Source: Harmonia axyridis
Lineage: Eukaryota > Arthropoda > Insecta > Coleoptera > Coccinellidae
Length of the DNA: 64,000 bases
NCBI RefSeq assembly: GCF_914767665.1
Contig: NC_059502.1
Coordinates: 5,084,001 to 5,148,000, forward strand
Direction of reading: 5' to 3'
Part shown: in pieces, positions 1 through 11,225 of the stretch
How positions within the stretch are numbered: the first letter of the stretch is position 1
Layout: every line of letters starts with the position of its first letter
Translations under genes and position numbers: made by a program
The notes under the pieces: generated by a model
What the model was told of the DNA's origin: nothing
Databases searched by the model: none
What the model saw: only the letters and a program-made list of their open reading frames with translations

Positions 1-1724
1 CTCTAAGTTTCACACTCAACGGATCAGAGGCAGGGTGGAAAGTGTTCAAACTGAATTAAATATTTCGAGAGGGTATACATTCAGATAACTTTTACTTAGT
101 TTTTCATTTCAACCGAATAGTGATGAAGTAAGTGAAAAATTCATCGTATAGTGCCTAATTTTCTGCTTTTTTAACGGAACACCCTCTGTTTTATCATTGA
201 ATTTTCAGATAACATGGAATAAATAGTCCCAAGTTTTTTCATGTGCTAAAAATTTGCAGTTTTGTGGATATTTTGATTTTTCTGAAATTGTAGAGTCTTT
301 GGCAGAATCTTAGAGGTTAGTACTAACATTTTGATAATCATTGAGTGTGTTCAAACTGAGGCGATTTATTGAAACGTTAATATCGGGTTTATTTTAAATT
401 TGGAATTTGCATGTCAATATAGTAATCATCTCCAGCTGTGTACAAAGTGTTGATAGCGTCACTAGAACTATTTTGAAATTTAATATAATCTTCAGAATTA
501 TGATAACATTGGAATTGTATTTCAAATCAACAATGTATAAAAAGTCATAATTTTGATGAGTATATTAAATTACCATCATCGACAAGACTCATTGAATATT
601 TATAATTTGAAGTTATCATTTATTGATTAGATTCAAGATCAACCAAAAGATAAAATTAAACTGACCCAAATTGTTGTTTCAATTGTAAATGTTTGTATTT
701 ATATTTTGCAAAGAAGAGTAAGAGAGAACATCTATGACTACCTGTTGCAGTTTCTTTCTCTGTGAGTAAATCCGTACCCGAGAAACACTCGAGCTGCGCT
801 CTAGTGATGTTTCGCGAACTACGACTCTTGACTCGGTGTATAATGGTATATTTTGTTAATTCATTCAATTATTTATGTATAGTACAAATGTGATACAATC
901 TTTGAATATATTTTTATGTATCTGTGTATTATATGAAATTTTCGAATAACTAACCTAACAGTTTTCTGTTATAGTTATACTAATTTGTATAGTTTTTCTG
1001 TGGAAGTGGGGAAATTACGTGAACAAAAAAGTGGATCAACATATTTTATCAATGAATAAGTCATTCTGGAAACTTGAACTCTTACTTGAATAAAATTATT
1101 TTCAGGTCGAGTGATTTGCAAAATATGCGAGAAAAAATATAAAAACGAAGAATCACTGCGTGTTCACATAGGAACTTATCACAATCCTAAACAGAAAACA
1201 TACAAGTGCTCGCTCTGTGTTTATACTACAATAATAGGCTATAATTTGAAGAGACATTGTAACATACGACATCCCAACAATTGAATCAACTTTATTTGAA
1301 AATGAATAATTTTTTCTGCTCTTTTTAATTTTGCTATATTTTTATTGCTTAACTGACTTTAGTGGAGGTTGTGAATGCTCACTGTAATAGTTATTTAGTT
1401 TGACAATATAATTTTTTTTGACTTATTTAGTCATTATCTTTTTATTATTTCATTTTATTATTATTATCTGAGGCTTTTTATTCCATGATTCTCAACCATG
1501 TGCTTCGATTTCATTGGATCTATTAGTCCCAACTACAATTTAAAAAGGTATCAGATGACAAGACGTTAACTTTCAATATGGAATGAATTTTATTTCTAAT
1601 TAAATTTCAGTTTTTTTTTCACTTGATTCATTGTTGAACACAATTGGAAAATCGTGGTGTTGTGAGATGTGACTGACTTTTTTACTTGTTTATTCTTATT
1701 CACTAGATTTTCTAACTTTTGTTT
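1..1724 (+). repeat. First copy of a ~1.7 kb tandem duplication carrying a zinc-finger exon
   Basis: Bases 1-1724 and 1725-3403 are near-identical over their whole length, including non-coding DNA; both start at CTCTAAGTTTCACACTCAAC. Each contains one terminal exon. Bases 1-1105 hold no other gene: ATG-bounded frames there are short and unlike any family. The patch around 720-845 is richer in G+C than its surroundings and is kept in both copies; I do not recognise it. Confidence 0.9.
1106..1284 (+). CDS. Alternative terminal exon, two C2H2 zinc fingers
   Basis: A 58-residue C-terminus following the acceptor TTTTCAG. Finger 1 is C4-x2-C7-x12-H20-x4-H25; finger 2 is C34-x2-C37-x12-H50-x4-H55; the stop follows three residues later. 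The linker YHNPKQKTYKC is typical of the first group of exons in this array. There is no usable ATG near the acceptor, as expected for an internal-start exon. The exon would give the BTB protein a sequence-specific nuclear DNA-binding end. Its nearest relative is the exon at 2782, in the tandem copy of this segment. Confidence 0.9.
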
Positions 1725-3403
1725 CTCTAAGTTTCACACTCAACGGATCAGAGACAGGGTGGAAAGTGTTCAAACTGAACTAAATATTTCGAGAGGGTAT
1801 ACATTCAGATAACTTTCACTTAGTTTTTCATTTCAACCGAATAGTGATAAAGTAAGTGAAAAATTCATCGTATAGTGCCTAATTTTCTGCTTTTTTAACG
1901 GAACCCCCTCTGTTTTATTATTGAATTTTCAGATAACATGGAATAAATAGTCCCAAGTTTTTTCATATGCTAAAAATTTGCAGTTTTGTGGATATTTTTA
2001 TTTTTCATAAATTGCAGAGTGTTTGGCAGAATCTTAGAGGTTAGTACTAACATTTTGATAATCATTGAGAGTTTGGAATTTGCATGTCAATATACAGTAA
2101 TGATCTCCAGCTGTGTACAAAGTGTTGATGGCGTCACTAGAACTATTTTGAAATTTAATATAATCTTCAGAATTATGATAACATTGGAATTGTATTTCAA
2201 ATCAACAACGTATAAAAAGTCATAATTTTGATAAATATATAATATTAAATCACCATCATCGACAAGACTCATTGAATATTTATAATTTGAAGTCATCATT
2301 TATTGATAAGATCCAAGATCAACCAAAAGATAAAATTAAACTGACCCAAATTGTTGTTTCAATTGTAAATGTTTGTATTTATATTTTGCGAAGAAGAGTA
2401 AGAGAGAACATCTATGACTACCTGTTGCAGTTTCTTTCTCTGTGAGCAAATCCGAGAAACACTCGAGCTGCGCTCTAGTGATGTTTCGCGAACTACGACT
2501 CTTGACTCGGTGTATAATCGTTTATATTTTTCTTATTCCTTCAATTATTTATATATAGTACAAATGTGATACAATCTTTGAATATATTTTTATGTATCTG
2601 TGTATTATATAAAATTTTCGAATAACTAACCTCACAGTTTTCTGTTATAGTTATACTAATTTGTATAGTTTTTCTGTGGAAGTGGAGAAAATACGTGAAC
2701 AAAAAAGTGGATTAACATATTTCAGCAATGAATAAGTTATTCTGGAAACTTGAACACATACTTGAATAAAATTATTTTCAGTTCAAGTGATTTGCAAAAT
2801 ATGCGAGAAAAAATATAAAAACGAAGAATCACTGCGTATTCACAAACAAATTTATCACAATTCCAAACAGAAAACATACAAGTGCTTGCTCTGTGGTTAT
2901 ACTACAATAAGAGGCTGTCATTGGAAGAGACATTTGAAGAGACATTGTAACATGCGACATCCCTAAAATTGAATCAACTTTATTTGAAAGAAAAAACAAT
3001 TTTTTCTACTCTTTTTAATTTTGCTATTATTTTTATTGCTTAACTGACTTTGGTGAAGGCTGTGAATGCTCACTGTAATAGTTATTTAGTTTGACAATAT
3101 AATTTTTTTTGACTTATTTATTTATCATCTTATTTTATTATTATTATCTGAGGCTTTTTATTCCACGATTCTCAACCATGTTCTTCGATTTCATTGGATC
3201 TATTAATCCCAAATACAATTCAAAAAGGTATCAGATGACAAGACGTTAACTTTCAATATGGAATGAATTTTATTTCTAATTAATTTTCAGTTTTTTTTCA
3301 CTTGATTCATTGTTGAACACAATTGGAAAATCGTGATGTTGTGAGATGGGACTGACTTTTTTACTTGTTTATTCTTATTCACTAGATTATCTAACTTTTG
3401 TTT
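1725..3403 (+). repeat. Second copy of the ~1.7 kb tandem duplication
   Basis: Matches 1-1724 with scattered substitutions and small indels (for example loss of CCGTAC near 2450). A third, decayed start of the unit follows at 3404 and runs to about 3760, extended by unrelated sequence at about 3470-3610. Gaps 1285-2781 and 2967-3860 contain only this repeat and no further gene. Confidence 0.9.
2782..2966 (+). CDS. Alternative terminal exon, two zinc fingers, 12-base internal duplication
   Basis: A 60-residue exon after acceptor ATTTTCAG. Finger 1 (C4, C7, H20, H25) is almost the same as in the exon at 1106. In finger 2 (C34, C37, H50) a 12-base insertion repeats the KRH segment, giving KRHLKRHCNMRH, so the final histidine can be H54 (H-x3-H) or H59. 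The usual N-L before KRH is H-W. The insertion keeps the frame. It may alter or relax finger 2 binding; whether this copy is functional is unclear. Confidence 0.8.
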
Positions 3404-3646
3404 CCCTAAGTTTCACACTCAGCGGATCAGAGTGGAAAGTGTTCAAACTGAATTAAATATTATTAAATATATTGAAATGAAACTTTCACTTTGTTTTTCA
3501 TTTCAACTTATACAGTATACAGTCTTTTGAAAAAATATTTTAATTTTTGAGGGGGGAGCTTTAGGGTCACACAGCTATTTTTTATCTGAACAATTAGTGG
3601 TGTATTCAAATTTCAAAACCGAATAGTGATAAAGTAAGTGAAAAAT

Positions 3647-3705
3647 GCCTTGGGGAGGCCTATGTCCAGCAGTGGACGGTTTAGGGCTGAATGATGATGA
3701 TGATG
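3647..3705 (+). mobile_element. 59-bp 3' tail of an RTE-like non-LTR retrotransposon with target-site duplication
   Basis: The insert holds GGGGAGGCCTATGTCCAGCA and ends in (ATG)n, a 3' tail familiar from insect RTE-like LINEs. It is flanked by AAGTGAAAAAT at 3636-3646 and 3706-3716, an 11-base target-site duplication. The empty site is preserved in the paralogous segments near 125-150 and 1850-1875. This shows a recent, strongly 5'-truncated insertion after the segment duplicated. Confidence 0.85.
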
Positions 3706-3860
3706 AAGTGAAAAATACATCGTATAGTGCCTAATTTTCTGTTCTACTTATGGTTTATTGATTTTTATTATCTGATAACGTGGAGGTATTCCTTGAGGTT
3801 TCAATTACGTTAGAAAACGTTTCTCTGTATAAATGAATCATTCTAAATATGTATTTTTAG

Positions 3861-4036
3861 GTCCCTTCAGCTGCGAAAAATGCTTGAAAATGTATAAAAA
3901 CGTAAAATCGCTGAGGGTACACACAAACATTTATCACAACCCCAATACTAAAAGACATGAGTGCTACTGTGGCTACACTACGACTAGGGCACATGACATG
4001 AAGAGACACATGACAAGTTGCGAGGCATCCCATTAG
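3861..4036 (+). CDS. Alternative terminal exon, two zinc fingers, second finger one residue short
   Basis: A 57-residue exon after GTATTTTTAG. Finger 1 is regular (C4, C7, H20, H25). In finger 2 the cysteines are C34-x1-C36 instead of C-x2-C, because one codon present in the sister exon at 5151 (HECLYCGY) is missing here (HECYCGY). The end is H49-x3-C53 with another His at 57, where the sister has H-x4-H. The frame is otherwise open. C-x1-C also occurs in the exon at 29622, so zinc binding is not excluded. Confidence 0.75.
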
Positions 4037-5150
4037 TGTATCTGCTCTATCTGAAAATCCAAAATAAAATATTTCTTCTTGTTCTTTTTTCATTTATATT
4101 TGACGAAATAGATTTTTTCGTAATGACTTGTGAATTGAAACTTGAGAAAAATAATAAGTAATATAAAATTATAATATAAACATAAAAAAAAGGCGAAACC
4201 GGTATATCGCTACTCTCCCTTGATGACATGCATTCTCCTTGCTTTACTTTCGATTATGATTCCTATGGAATAGCGTGGAAGTCTTCTGTTTTACAATGGT
4301 TATGCTGATGGCATTTTTGTTGATACATAAACCAGATAGATAAATAATAATGTATGATATTACACACTTGGAAATCCTACTTCTTTCTCTTTTTGGGTTT
4401 TTTGTTCTTGAGAAAAATGTTTATGTTTTCGTTAGACAGATGCCTTATCCTCAAATAGTTTTTTGAAAATCAAATAGTTTCGCGGGGAACGATGTATCTT
4501 GCAGATGTCAGGAAAGTTGACCATGCCTTAATCTTCCCAAAGGAAGACTTAACTGGACATAGAGCAAATCACTTGATTGAAAGTGACAAAGTTAAAATTG
4601 GAAAATCATTGTGAAAACTATTACGGCGTTGCGATATTTCCAAGGATTCGATTTTAAAAGAGAAGAAGTGTAGAATATCGTAGATAAGAACTGAAAATTT
4701 AAATATTTCGTCTAGTTTTTTTTCAATTTTGTTATTTTAAATGGGGTGTTCACATAATTGCTATAAACAATAATCTACATTGTGGAAAGTCGATATTTTT
4801 GATTTGTAAATAAAAAAAAATTTTTGGTAATTTTTCGTTTTACGCAGATGAATAATTGATGATATCTACAAAGAACTGATATATTTCCAAAATATTCGTG
4901 AAAAAACCTACCAAAAATCTTTATAAAAGAGGTAAAACTATCACATACCTCTATCTATTCAATTTTGAAACCCTAATAGTGATAGAGAGTAATCAATACA
5001 TCGAAAACGGTCCAATTTTCTGATCTAATTCATTTGTATTGCTTTTTTCAAAATGTGGAGACATTCCATTAGATTTCAATTATATTAGTACATTTTTCAT
5101 TCATAAATTCATCATTCTGAACATTTATTTTTGAATAAAAATATTTTTAG
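4037..5150 (+). other. Intron/intergenic spacer, nothing recognised
   Basis: AT-rich sequence between two sister exons. Short frames on both strands have no family resemblance. The last ~200 bases before 5150 resemble those before 3860, consistent with duplication of exon plus flank. Confidence 0.6.
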
Positions 5151-5350
5151 GTCAAGTCAGCTGCAAAAAATGCATGAAAATGTATAAAAACGAAGAATCG
5201 CTGAGGGTTCACACAAACATTTATCACAATCCCAATACTAAAAGACACGAGTGTTTATACTGTGGCTACACTACGAAGAGGTCAAATGATATGAAGAGAC
5301 ATTATATTGTGCGACATCCTATTAGTGTATCTGCTTTAAGTGAAAATTAA
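5151..5350 (+). CDS. Alternative terminal exon, two C2H2 zinc fingers
   Basis: A 65-residue exon after ATATTTTTAG. Finger 1 is C4, C7, H20, H25; finger 2 is C34-x2-C37-x12-H50-x4-H55. A ten-residue tail PISVSALSEN follows, like that of the exon at 10285 (which ends PISSEN). This is the intact sister of the exon at 3861. It has no ATG near its start, so it is easily missed by ATG-based gene finding. A LINE has inserted shortly downstream. Confidence 0.9.
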
Positions 5351-5849
5351 AATATTTCTTCTATTTTTTTTTTTTTTAATTTTGCTAGTTTTCTGGTTAG
5401 AGTTGATGCTGAACTGAGGGGAGAATGAAGCTAAAAAAAAAGTTTTCGCACAAGTTTCAACTGTAAGGAAAAATTGAAGACATTCAAACTATCGAGTTGG
5501 CTTTAAAAACAAACTCATTCAATGATATGTCGTTTTATTGACATTTCATTAACCAAAATCGATTATATCGTTATGTTCATCAGTCATATCAGAGCTTAAA
5601 AAAGTATTCAAGTTTTAGTTTGACAAATATAAATAAAAATAAAGTTTGCATTTTGGAAAATTGTTTCCGACGCAGAAAATTTAAACGCAATCAGTCTTAT
5701 GATTGATTCGTTCATATGGCGAGCGAGAAGTAGCTGCATATTGACGAGCTCCGCAAATTATTTAAAATTCTGTTGTAAATCCAGAGTGAAAGGCTGAATT
5801 ATTTGTACGTGATAATTAATTACATACTGATTATTACTGTTTCACCAAA

Positions 5850-6584
5850 ATGGTTCTGACAAGGGATATACGAGAAGAAATAGAGTCCTCAGTTAGTCAG
5901 GCACTGAACAAGTGTATGAAAAACGACTCGTTTATCAAGACGATTGTAAACAAAGTGACAGAAGCCGTCATAAAAACTATAAACAATAAGTTGTTAAACC
6001 TAGAAGAAACTGTGCAAAAATTTCAGAGTATACAAAGTGAACTTAAATCAGATCTTGAAGAGAAAATAAACAAACTAGAAGATGAAATTCAGGAGGCAAA
6101 ACTATGTAAACGAGGTATTGAGGCAGATATAGAGAGAATGGATCAGGAAAGTAGAAGACTGAATTTGAGAATTTTCGGTTTTGAAGAGAGAACAAAAGAG
6201 GATACCAAAAAGGAGTTAATTAAATTCCTGAATTCTAAAATGTCCACAACGTTGTCTGAAGAGGACATTGAATTTTGTTTCAGAATCGGAAAGAAGATCG
6301 CAAATAAAAATAGAGGAATTCTCATAAGATTATTCAAACACGATACCAAACAAGAGATTTATTCCAAGAAAAAATTACTGAAAGGTACTGGACTGGTCAT
6401 AAGGGAAGATTTGACTAATATAAGGGTCGAAATACTTAACCGAGCCATTGAGAAGTTTGGTTTGAGGAATGTATGGACTTTAAATGGAAAAATATATATT
6501 AATGATGAAAAAAATAAAGTTCATGTTGTTAAAAATAAGAATGACTCATATTTAATTTTTGAGGGAGATTTTCACCATAAATAA
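5850..6584 (+). CDS. LINE ORF1 protein: coiled coil plus RRM-like nucleic-acid-binding region
   Basis: 244 residues. Residues ~40-95 are rich in heptad-like hydrophobic and charged residues (LEETVQKF, LEEKINKLEDEIQEA), predicting a trimer-type coiled coil. Residues ~100-160 (RRLNLRIFGFEE ... IEFCFRIGKK) and the lysine-rich C-terminal part resemble the L1-type ORF1p (Transposase_22) RRM and C-terminal domains. No CCHC knuckle is present. Such proteins coat LINE RNA and act as nucleic-acid chaperones. The start is the first ATG of the frame and lies close to the expected 5' UTR. Confidence 0.8.
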   Translation: MVLTRDIREEIESSVSQALNKCMKNDSFIKTIVNKVTEAVIKTINNKLLNLEETVQKFQSIQSELKSDLEEKINKLEDEIQEAKLCKRGIEADIERMDQESRRLNLRIFGFEERTKEDTKKELIKFLNSKMSTTLSEEDIEFCFRIGKKIANKNRGILIRLFKHDTKQEIYSKKKLLKGTGLVIREDLTNIRVEILNRAIEKFGLRNVWTLNGKIYINDEKNKVHVVKNKNDSYLIFEGDFHHK

Positions 6585-6612
6585 ACATTTGTCTTTATCT
6601 GAACTGTAAATT

Positions 6613-9600
6613 ATGACATGTTTTTTAGTTTCATTATGGATTGTTTATGTTAGTTGGGGCTCTCAAAATTTGGAATTGACGGTTATGTTGGACTGTCTGA
6701 ATTTAGTTGATCGGGATGTTCAGGTTGACACTAGGTCATATGTAAATTTTCAGGAGTATATACAGGATGGAGCGAGCAGAGATGTGCAGGGTTTTAATAT
6801 TGTCCATTTTAATATCCGTGGCTTGATGAAACATTATGATGAGCTTTTGATGCAGGTCCAAATGTCGGGAGATATATTTGATGTCATTGTTCTATCGGAA
6901 ACAAGAAAAATTGCCGATGTGAGTACATTTTCTATTCCAAATTATACTTTGCATTACAATGAATCAGAAATCACTAAATGCGACGGGGTTGTGGTCTATA
7001 TAAAAAACAATTTGACTGCGAATGTAACTATTAATCAGGTAAATGAATGTAAGTTTCTCAGGATGATACTGGCAAACAACTATCTCTCATATCACCATAA
7101 GATAGGAATAACTGCTTACTATAGGTCACCAGCAACCAATACAAAAAATTACATAAAAAATTTAGAATTATATCTAAACGGCTTGGAACACCAGAATCTC
7201 GAGATATACGTTGGAGATATAAACATAAATTTACTCCATTCTGATTCTGTTGATACTAATGATTATTTGAACGTTTTGAATTCGAATGGGTTCACATCAT
7301 ATATAAATAAGCCAACTAGAGTCACACAGAATAGTGTATCAATAATCGATCATATTTTCATTAAAATAAAAAAGTGTTTACTAGATAAGGTTTATATGGA
7401 ACCGGCTGTTATTCACACTGATATGACTGATCATTTCACTACTTTTGTAAGTATAAATAAGAAAAATTCGGAAGAAACATGCGGCCTCAGCGTCAAAAAC
7501 AAAATTTCGACTAAAATCAATTATGAAAAACTTCTGCGGTTGATGAGCGGTGAAAATTGGGAAGACGTATTAATGAATCGTAATTCACAAGAATCGTGTA
7601 ATCTATTTATGGAAAAACTGAATTACTATATCACTGGAAGTAGTAGCACTGAAATTCTGAAATCGAATAAATACAAAAAAATTAAGCCATGGATTACAAC
7701 TGGTTTAATAAAATCAATAAATGAACGGAATAAACTTAAGGAAAAATTACGCAAAAATCATACGGTACAGCTGGAGATGGAATATAAATGTTATCGGAAC
7801 AAACTTAACACTCTCATAAAACGTGTTAAATCTGATTATTATCAGAATGAAATAACCAAGGCTGATGGAAATTATAAAAAGGTTTGGAATATAATAAATG
7901 ACGTCACAGGTAAACGAAAACGTAGTGCAATAGAAAATGTCTTATTAAATAATGGAAAGAACGTTATGGTTGGTGGAAATGAGGAAAAGGCAGACATTTT
8001 CAATAGGTATTTTGTTGAATTAGGTGTGAATATGGCTAAAAAGATTGAAAAAAGTACTTTACCTGAGAATTTCCAGGAAGAAAATCCGAATTATTCATCA
8101 ATCTATTTAACACCAGTAACAACTAGCGAAATTATAATTCTCATCTCAAATTTGAAAAACAACTGTACTCCTGGACCCGACGGAATATCATCTAAAATTA
8201 TTAAACTTATTCACAATTACATTGTTTCTCCCTTAGTACACATAATCAACCTGTGTTTTTCACAGGGTAAAATTCCTAGCCAATGGAAAGAGTCTCTTGT
8301 CACTCCGGTTTTCAAAACAGGAGATCAAAGTCAAATGTATAATTACCGGCCTATTTCTGTTATAAACAATTTCGCGAAATTATTTGAACAATCCCTCAAG
8401 AATAGAATGTCAAAATTTTTCGATAAACATGGTATAATTACTGACAGACAGTTTGGCTTCGTGAAAAACCTTAATACGGAGGATGCTTTACTTGACTTTT
8501 TAGAGAAACCGATAAGAGCTATGGATAACTCAAAAAAATGCCTCGCGGTGTTCCTTGATCTAGCCAAGGCCTTTGATACTATTCCACATAATAAACTACT
8601 TCAAAGAGTGGAGGGCTGCGGAATTCGAGGGATTGCCTTGGATCTCATCGGGGATTATCTGTCGGAGAGATCACAACGTGTTGCAATTAGACACGTGAAA
8701 AGTTCATATATGGTTGTAAAGGTTGGGGTACCACAGGGAACGGTCTTAGGACCACTGTTATTCCTTGTTTATATGAACAATATTACTAAAATAAAGAATT
8801 TAGGAGCCCATTTAGTCTGTTATGCTGATGACACAGCTCTAACTTTCTGTGCTGAAACCTGGGATGAGGTAAAAACCATGGCTGAATCTGGATTGAGAAA
8901 AATATATTTATGGTTGAACTACAATTTACTAACATTGAACTTAAATAAAACTAAATATATTACTTTCTCCCCATCAATTGTCGACCAGCCCTTGATTGAA
9001 TTGAAACTACACTCGCCTCCCTGTAATACCCAATTATGTTCTTGCCCAAAGGTGGAAAAAACATCTTCCATAAGGTATCTTGGGGTTATGGTGGATCAAC
9101 ATTTAAGATGGACAGAACAAATCAGTCAGGTAACAAAGAGAATTAGATCATTAAGCCATACATTTTATATACTGAGAGACATTCTATCAAAAAAAAATAT
9201 ACTTATATTATATAACAGCCTAGCGGAGTCAATAATCAGGTACTGTATTGTTGCTTGGGGGGGCACATTTTACACTTCGCTGCAGACGTTACAGACGGCA
9301 CAGAACACTCTTATCAAAGTAATGTTAAAAAAAGAAAGATTGTACTCGACAAGTTTACTTTACGATGAGTCTAAATTATTGAATATAAGAGCTATTTTCA
9401 TAAATCAGTGTGTTATGAGGGTGTTTAAGAAAAATAAGAGTTTCAAGCAAAAAAGTACAGGAGTGACTAGATCAACACATAATTTGGTTTTTCATGTTCA
9501 ATTTTTCAAGAAGTCGGTCACCCAAAGATCATTTCTATATTTCTGTCCAAAATTGTTTAATGTCATTCCTACTGAACTGAAACAGAATAAAAGATTGAAT

Positions 9601-9663
9601 GTCTTTAAATCAGAGCTCAGGAGTTTTATATTTGAGAATCCTGAGAGGTTTGCATTCGTATGA
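6613..9663 (+). CDS. LINE ORF2: AP-like endonuclease and reverse transcriptase
   Basis: 1016 residues with no internal stop. Endonuclease motifs in order: N67 in HFNIRG, E96 in VLSETR, D202 in VGDIN, IIDHIF, and D273-H274 in MTDHF. The reverse transcriptase follows: NCTPGPDG, motif A FLDLAKAFD with D649, GVPQGTVLGPLLF, and YADD at 737-740. A C-terminal cysteine/leucine-rich region with IRYLGVMVDQ completes the protein. All catalytic residues I can check are present. It would nick the target and prime reverse transcription there. The N-terminal ~60 residues are not conserved in appearance, so a later start is possible. Confidence 0.92.
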   Translation: MTCFLVSLWIVYVSWGSQNLELTVMLDCLNLVDRDVQVDTRSYVNFQEYIQDGASRDVQGFNIVHFNIRGLMKHYDELLMQVQMSGDIFDVIVLSETRKIADVSTFSIPNYTLHYNESEITKCDGVVVYIKNNLTANVTINQVNECKFLRMILANNYLSYHHKIGITAYYRSPATNTKNYIKNLELYLNGLEHQNLEIYVGDININLLHSDSVDTNDYLNVLNSNGFTSYINKPTRVTQNSVSIIDHIFIKIKKCLLDKVYMEPAVIHTDMTDHFTTFVSINKKNSEETCGLSVKNKISTKINYEKLLRLMSGENWEDVLMNRNSQESCNLFMEKLNYYITGSSSTEILKSNKYKKIKPWITTGLIKSINERNKLKEKLRKNHTVQLEMEYKCYRNKLNTLIKRVKSDYYQNEITKADGNYKKVWNIINDVTGKRKRSAIENVLLNNGKNVMVGGNEEKADIFNRYFVELGVNMAKKIEKSTLPENFQEENPNYSSIYLTPVTTSEIIILISNLKNNCTPGPDGISSKIIKLIHNYIVSPLVHIINLCFSQGKIPSQWKESLVTPVFKTGDQSQMYNYRPISVINNFAKLFEQSLKNRMSKFFDKHGIITDRQFGFVKNLNTEDALLDFLEKPIRAMDNSKKCLAVFLDLAKAFDTIPHNKLLQRVEGCGIRGIALDLIGDYLSERSQRVAIRHVKSSYMVVKVGVPQGTVLGPLLFLVYMNNITKIKNLGAHLVCYADDTALTFCAETWDEVKTMAESGLRKIYLWLNYNLLTLNLNKTKYITFSPSIVDQPLIELKLHSPPCNTQLCSCPKVEKTSSIRYLGVMVDQHLRWTEQISQVTKRIRSLSHTFYILRDILSKKNILILYNSLAESIIRYCIVAWGGTFYTSLQTLQTAQNTLIKVMLKKERLYSTSLLYDESKLLNIRAIFINQCVMRVFKKNKSFKQKSTGVTRSTHNLVFHVQFFKKSVTQRSFLYFCPKLFNVIPTELKQNKRLNVFKSELRSFIFENPERFAFV

Positions 9664-10284
9664 TATAGATTTCTGGACTACCTGCATGTCCGGAAGAGTC
9701 CTTACCTGCTGTCACTGCTTTCTCCATTTGTTTTGTTTTTTTTTTTTTTTTTTTTCGATTTTCGTCTTATTGCCAATTGTTATTTTGTATGTACATTTCG
9801 AGGAACGTGAGGGAGTGCAATGGTAGAAACAGACATTTTGTCTAGGTACTGTTGCACATCTCTCGATGTTTTTGAATGTAATAAAAAAAACTGTAAAATT
9901 ACTGTACTTTAAATGTGAGAATAAATTTTGAATTTTGAATTTTTGAATTTGATTTATGATTTGAATTTTAATGTAGGTGTGATGAAATTGAAAGAAAAAC
10001 TTTCAGATTCCCTCAGTTCTCTTTTTTGTTGAATAATGACATTCCAAATCTATTTTTGTAGAAATACGTGGAATATACTCCGAAATCGTAAAAAAATTTT
10101 AAGCTTTTTATGTATATTTGCATTTATGAAATTCCGTTTTATTTGCTTCAATTATTATAGTTACTAATTTATATTTTTTTTTATGAACGTGACGAAATAC
10201 ATAAAGGAATTATTTCGATTCATTAATTCTTTCATCAATTAAGACTCTCATCTGGATAATATATTTGGACAAAAATATTTTCAG

Positions 10285-10484
10285 GTTCAGTGTTGTGCAA
10301 AGTATGCAAGAAGAAATATAAAAACCCAGAATCTCTGAGAGTTCACACCCACTTTCATCACAATCCTAAAATCAAAATACAGAAGTGCCAATACTGTGCT
10401 TATACCACTCCAAGAGCCTATACTATGAAGATACATTATAGAGTGCAGCATCATTCTACTGTACCTATTTCATCTGAGAATTAA
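10285..10484 (+). CDS. Alternative terminal exon, two C2H2 zinc fingers
   Basis: 65 residues after ATTTTCAG. Fingers: C4, C7, H20, H25 and C34, C37, H50, H55. The linker HHNPKIKIQKC and the second-finger stretch YTTPRA link it to the next exon at 11226; the tail PISSEN links it to 5151. Histidines flank the last zinc ligand of finger 1 (HTHFHH), so the exact ligand could be H24 or H25. Confidence 0.9.
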
Positions 10485-10524
10485 AAATGTTTCTACTTTT
10501 TTCTGTTTCATTTAATTCTGACCC

Positions 10525-11130
10525 GATTCAATCTCGATAATATCGATTATCAAACTATCAATCGATGATGCGAATATTCGTACCGCATTTGAGTCCTACT
10601 AATTCATTATCGATTGATAGTTTGATAATCAGTTCTACCGATTATAAAACTATCAATCGATAATTGGTACTATCAATCGATAATGCGAATATTCGTACTG
10701 CATTAGAGCCTAGATCTTACTTATTCATTATAGATTGATAGTTTGATAATCGGTGGTGTCGATTATCAAACTATCAATCAATAATGCGAACATTCCTACC
10801 GCATCTGAGTCTGAGTCCTACTAATTCATTATCGATTGATACTTGAATAATCGGAACTACTGATTATAAAACTATCAATCGATAATGAATTAGTAGGACT
10901 CAAACTCAGATGCGGTACCGATTACGAAACTATCAATAGATATTCGATACTTTCGATTATCACACTATCAATCGATAATGATTTTTCTAATTCATTATAG
11001 ATTCATACTTTGATAATCGGTAATATCGATTATCATAGTATCAATCGCGAATATTCGTACCGCATCTGAGCCTGAGTGCTACTAATTCATTATCGATTGA
11101 TAGTTTGATAATCGGTAACATCGATTATTA
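10525..11130. repeat. Palindromic satellite array built on ATCGATTGATA
   Basis: Repeated, alternating-orientation copies of blocks such as ATTATCGATTGATAGTTTGA and its complement, interleaved with GCGAATATTCGTACCGCAT and CCTACTAATTC. Neighbouring copies are inverted, so single strands could fold into many hairpins. CGATA occurs many times. A related array is at 36290-37430. No coding potential. Confidence 0.85.
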
Positions 11131-11225
11131 TTTTTTATGTTATTATTATATTATATATATATATGGAAAGAGCTCCTGATTATGAGATCATATGAGTTAT
11201 TTATTTATGATTCGAAATATTTCAG

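Larger units (their letters stand above)
5690..9960 (+). mobile_element. LINE (non-LTR retrotransposon) with two intact ORFs, CR1/L2-like group
   Basis: Contains ORF1 (5850-6584) and ORF2 (6613-9663), 28 bases apart, a poly(A)-type signal AATAAA at 9920-9925 and a tail of TTGAATTT-type repeats at about 9926-9960. The 5' boundary is uncertain; 5690 is an estimate. I see no convincing long target-site duplication. Both frames are open, so this is a recent and possibly still competent insertion. It sits between exons 5151 and 10285, in the same orientation as the host gene. Confidence 0.85.

Noticed and set aside
656..868. 70-codon frame on the complement in the first 1.7-kb unit
   Set aside because: The matching position in the second unit is interrupted by a six-base change and indels; no family resemblance.
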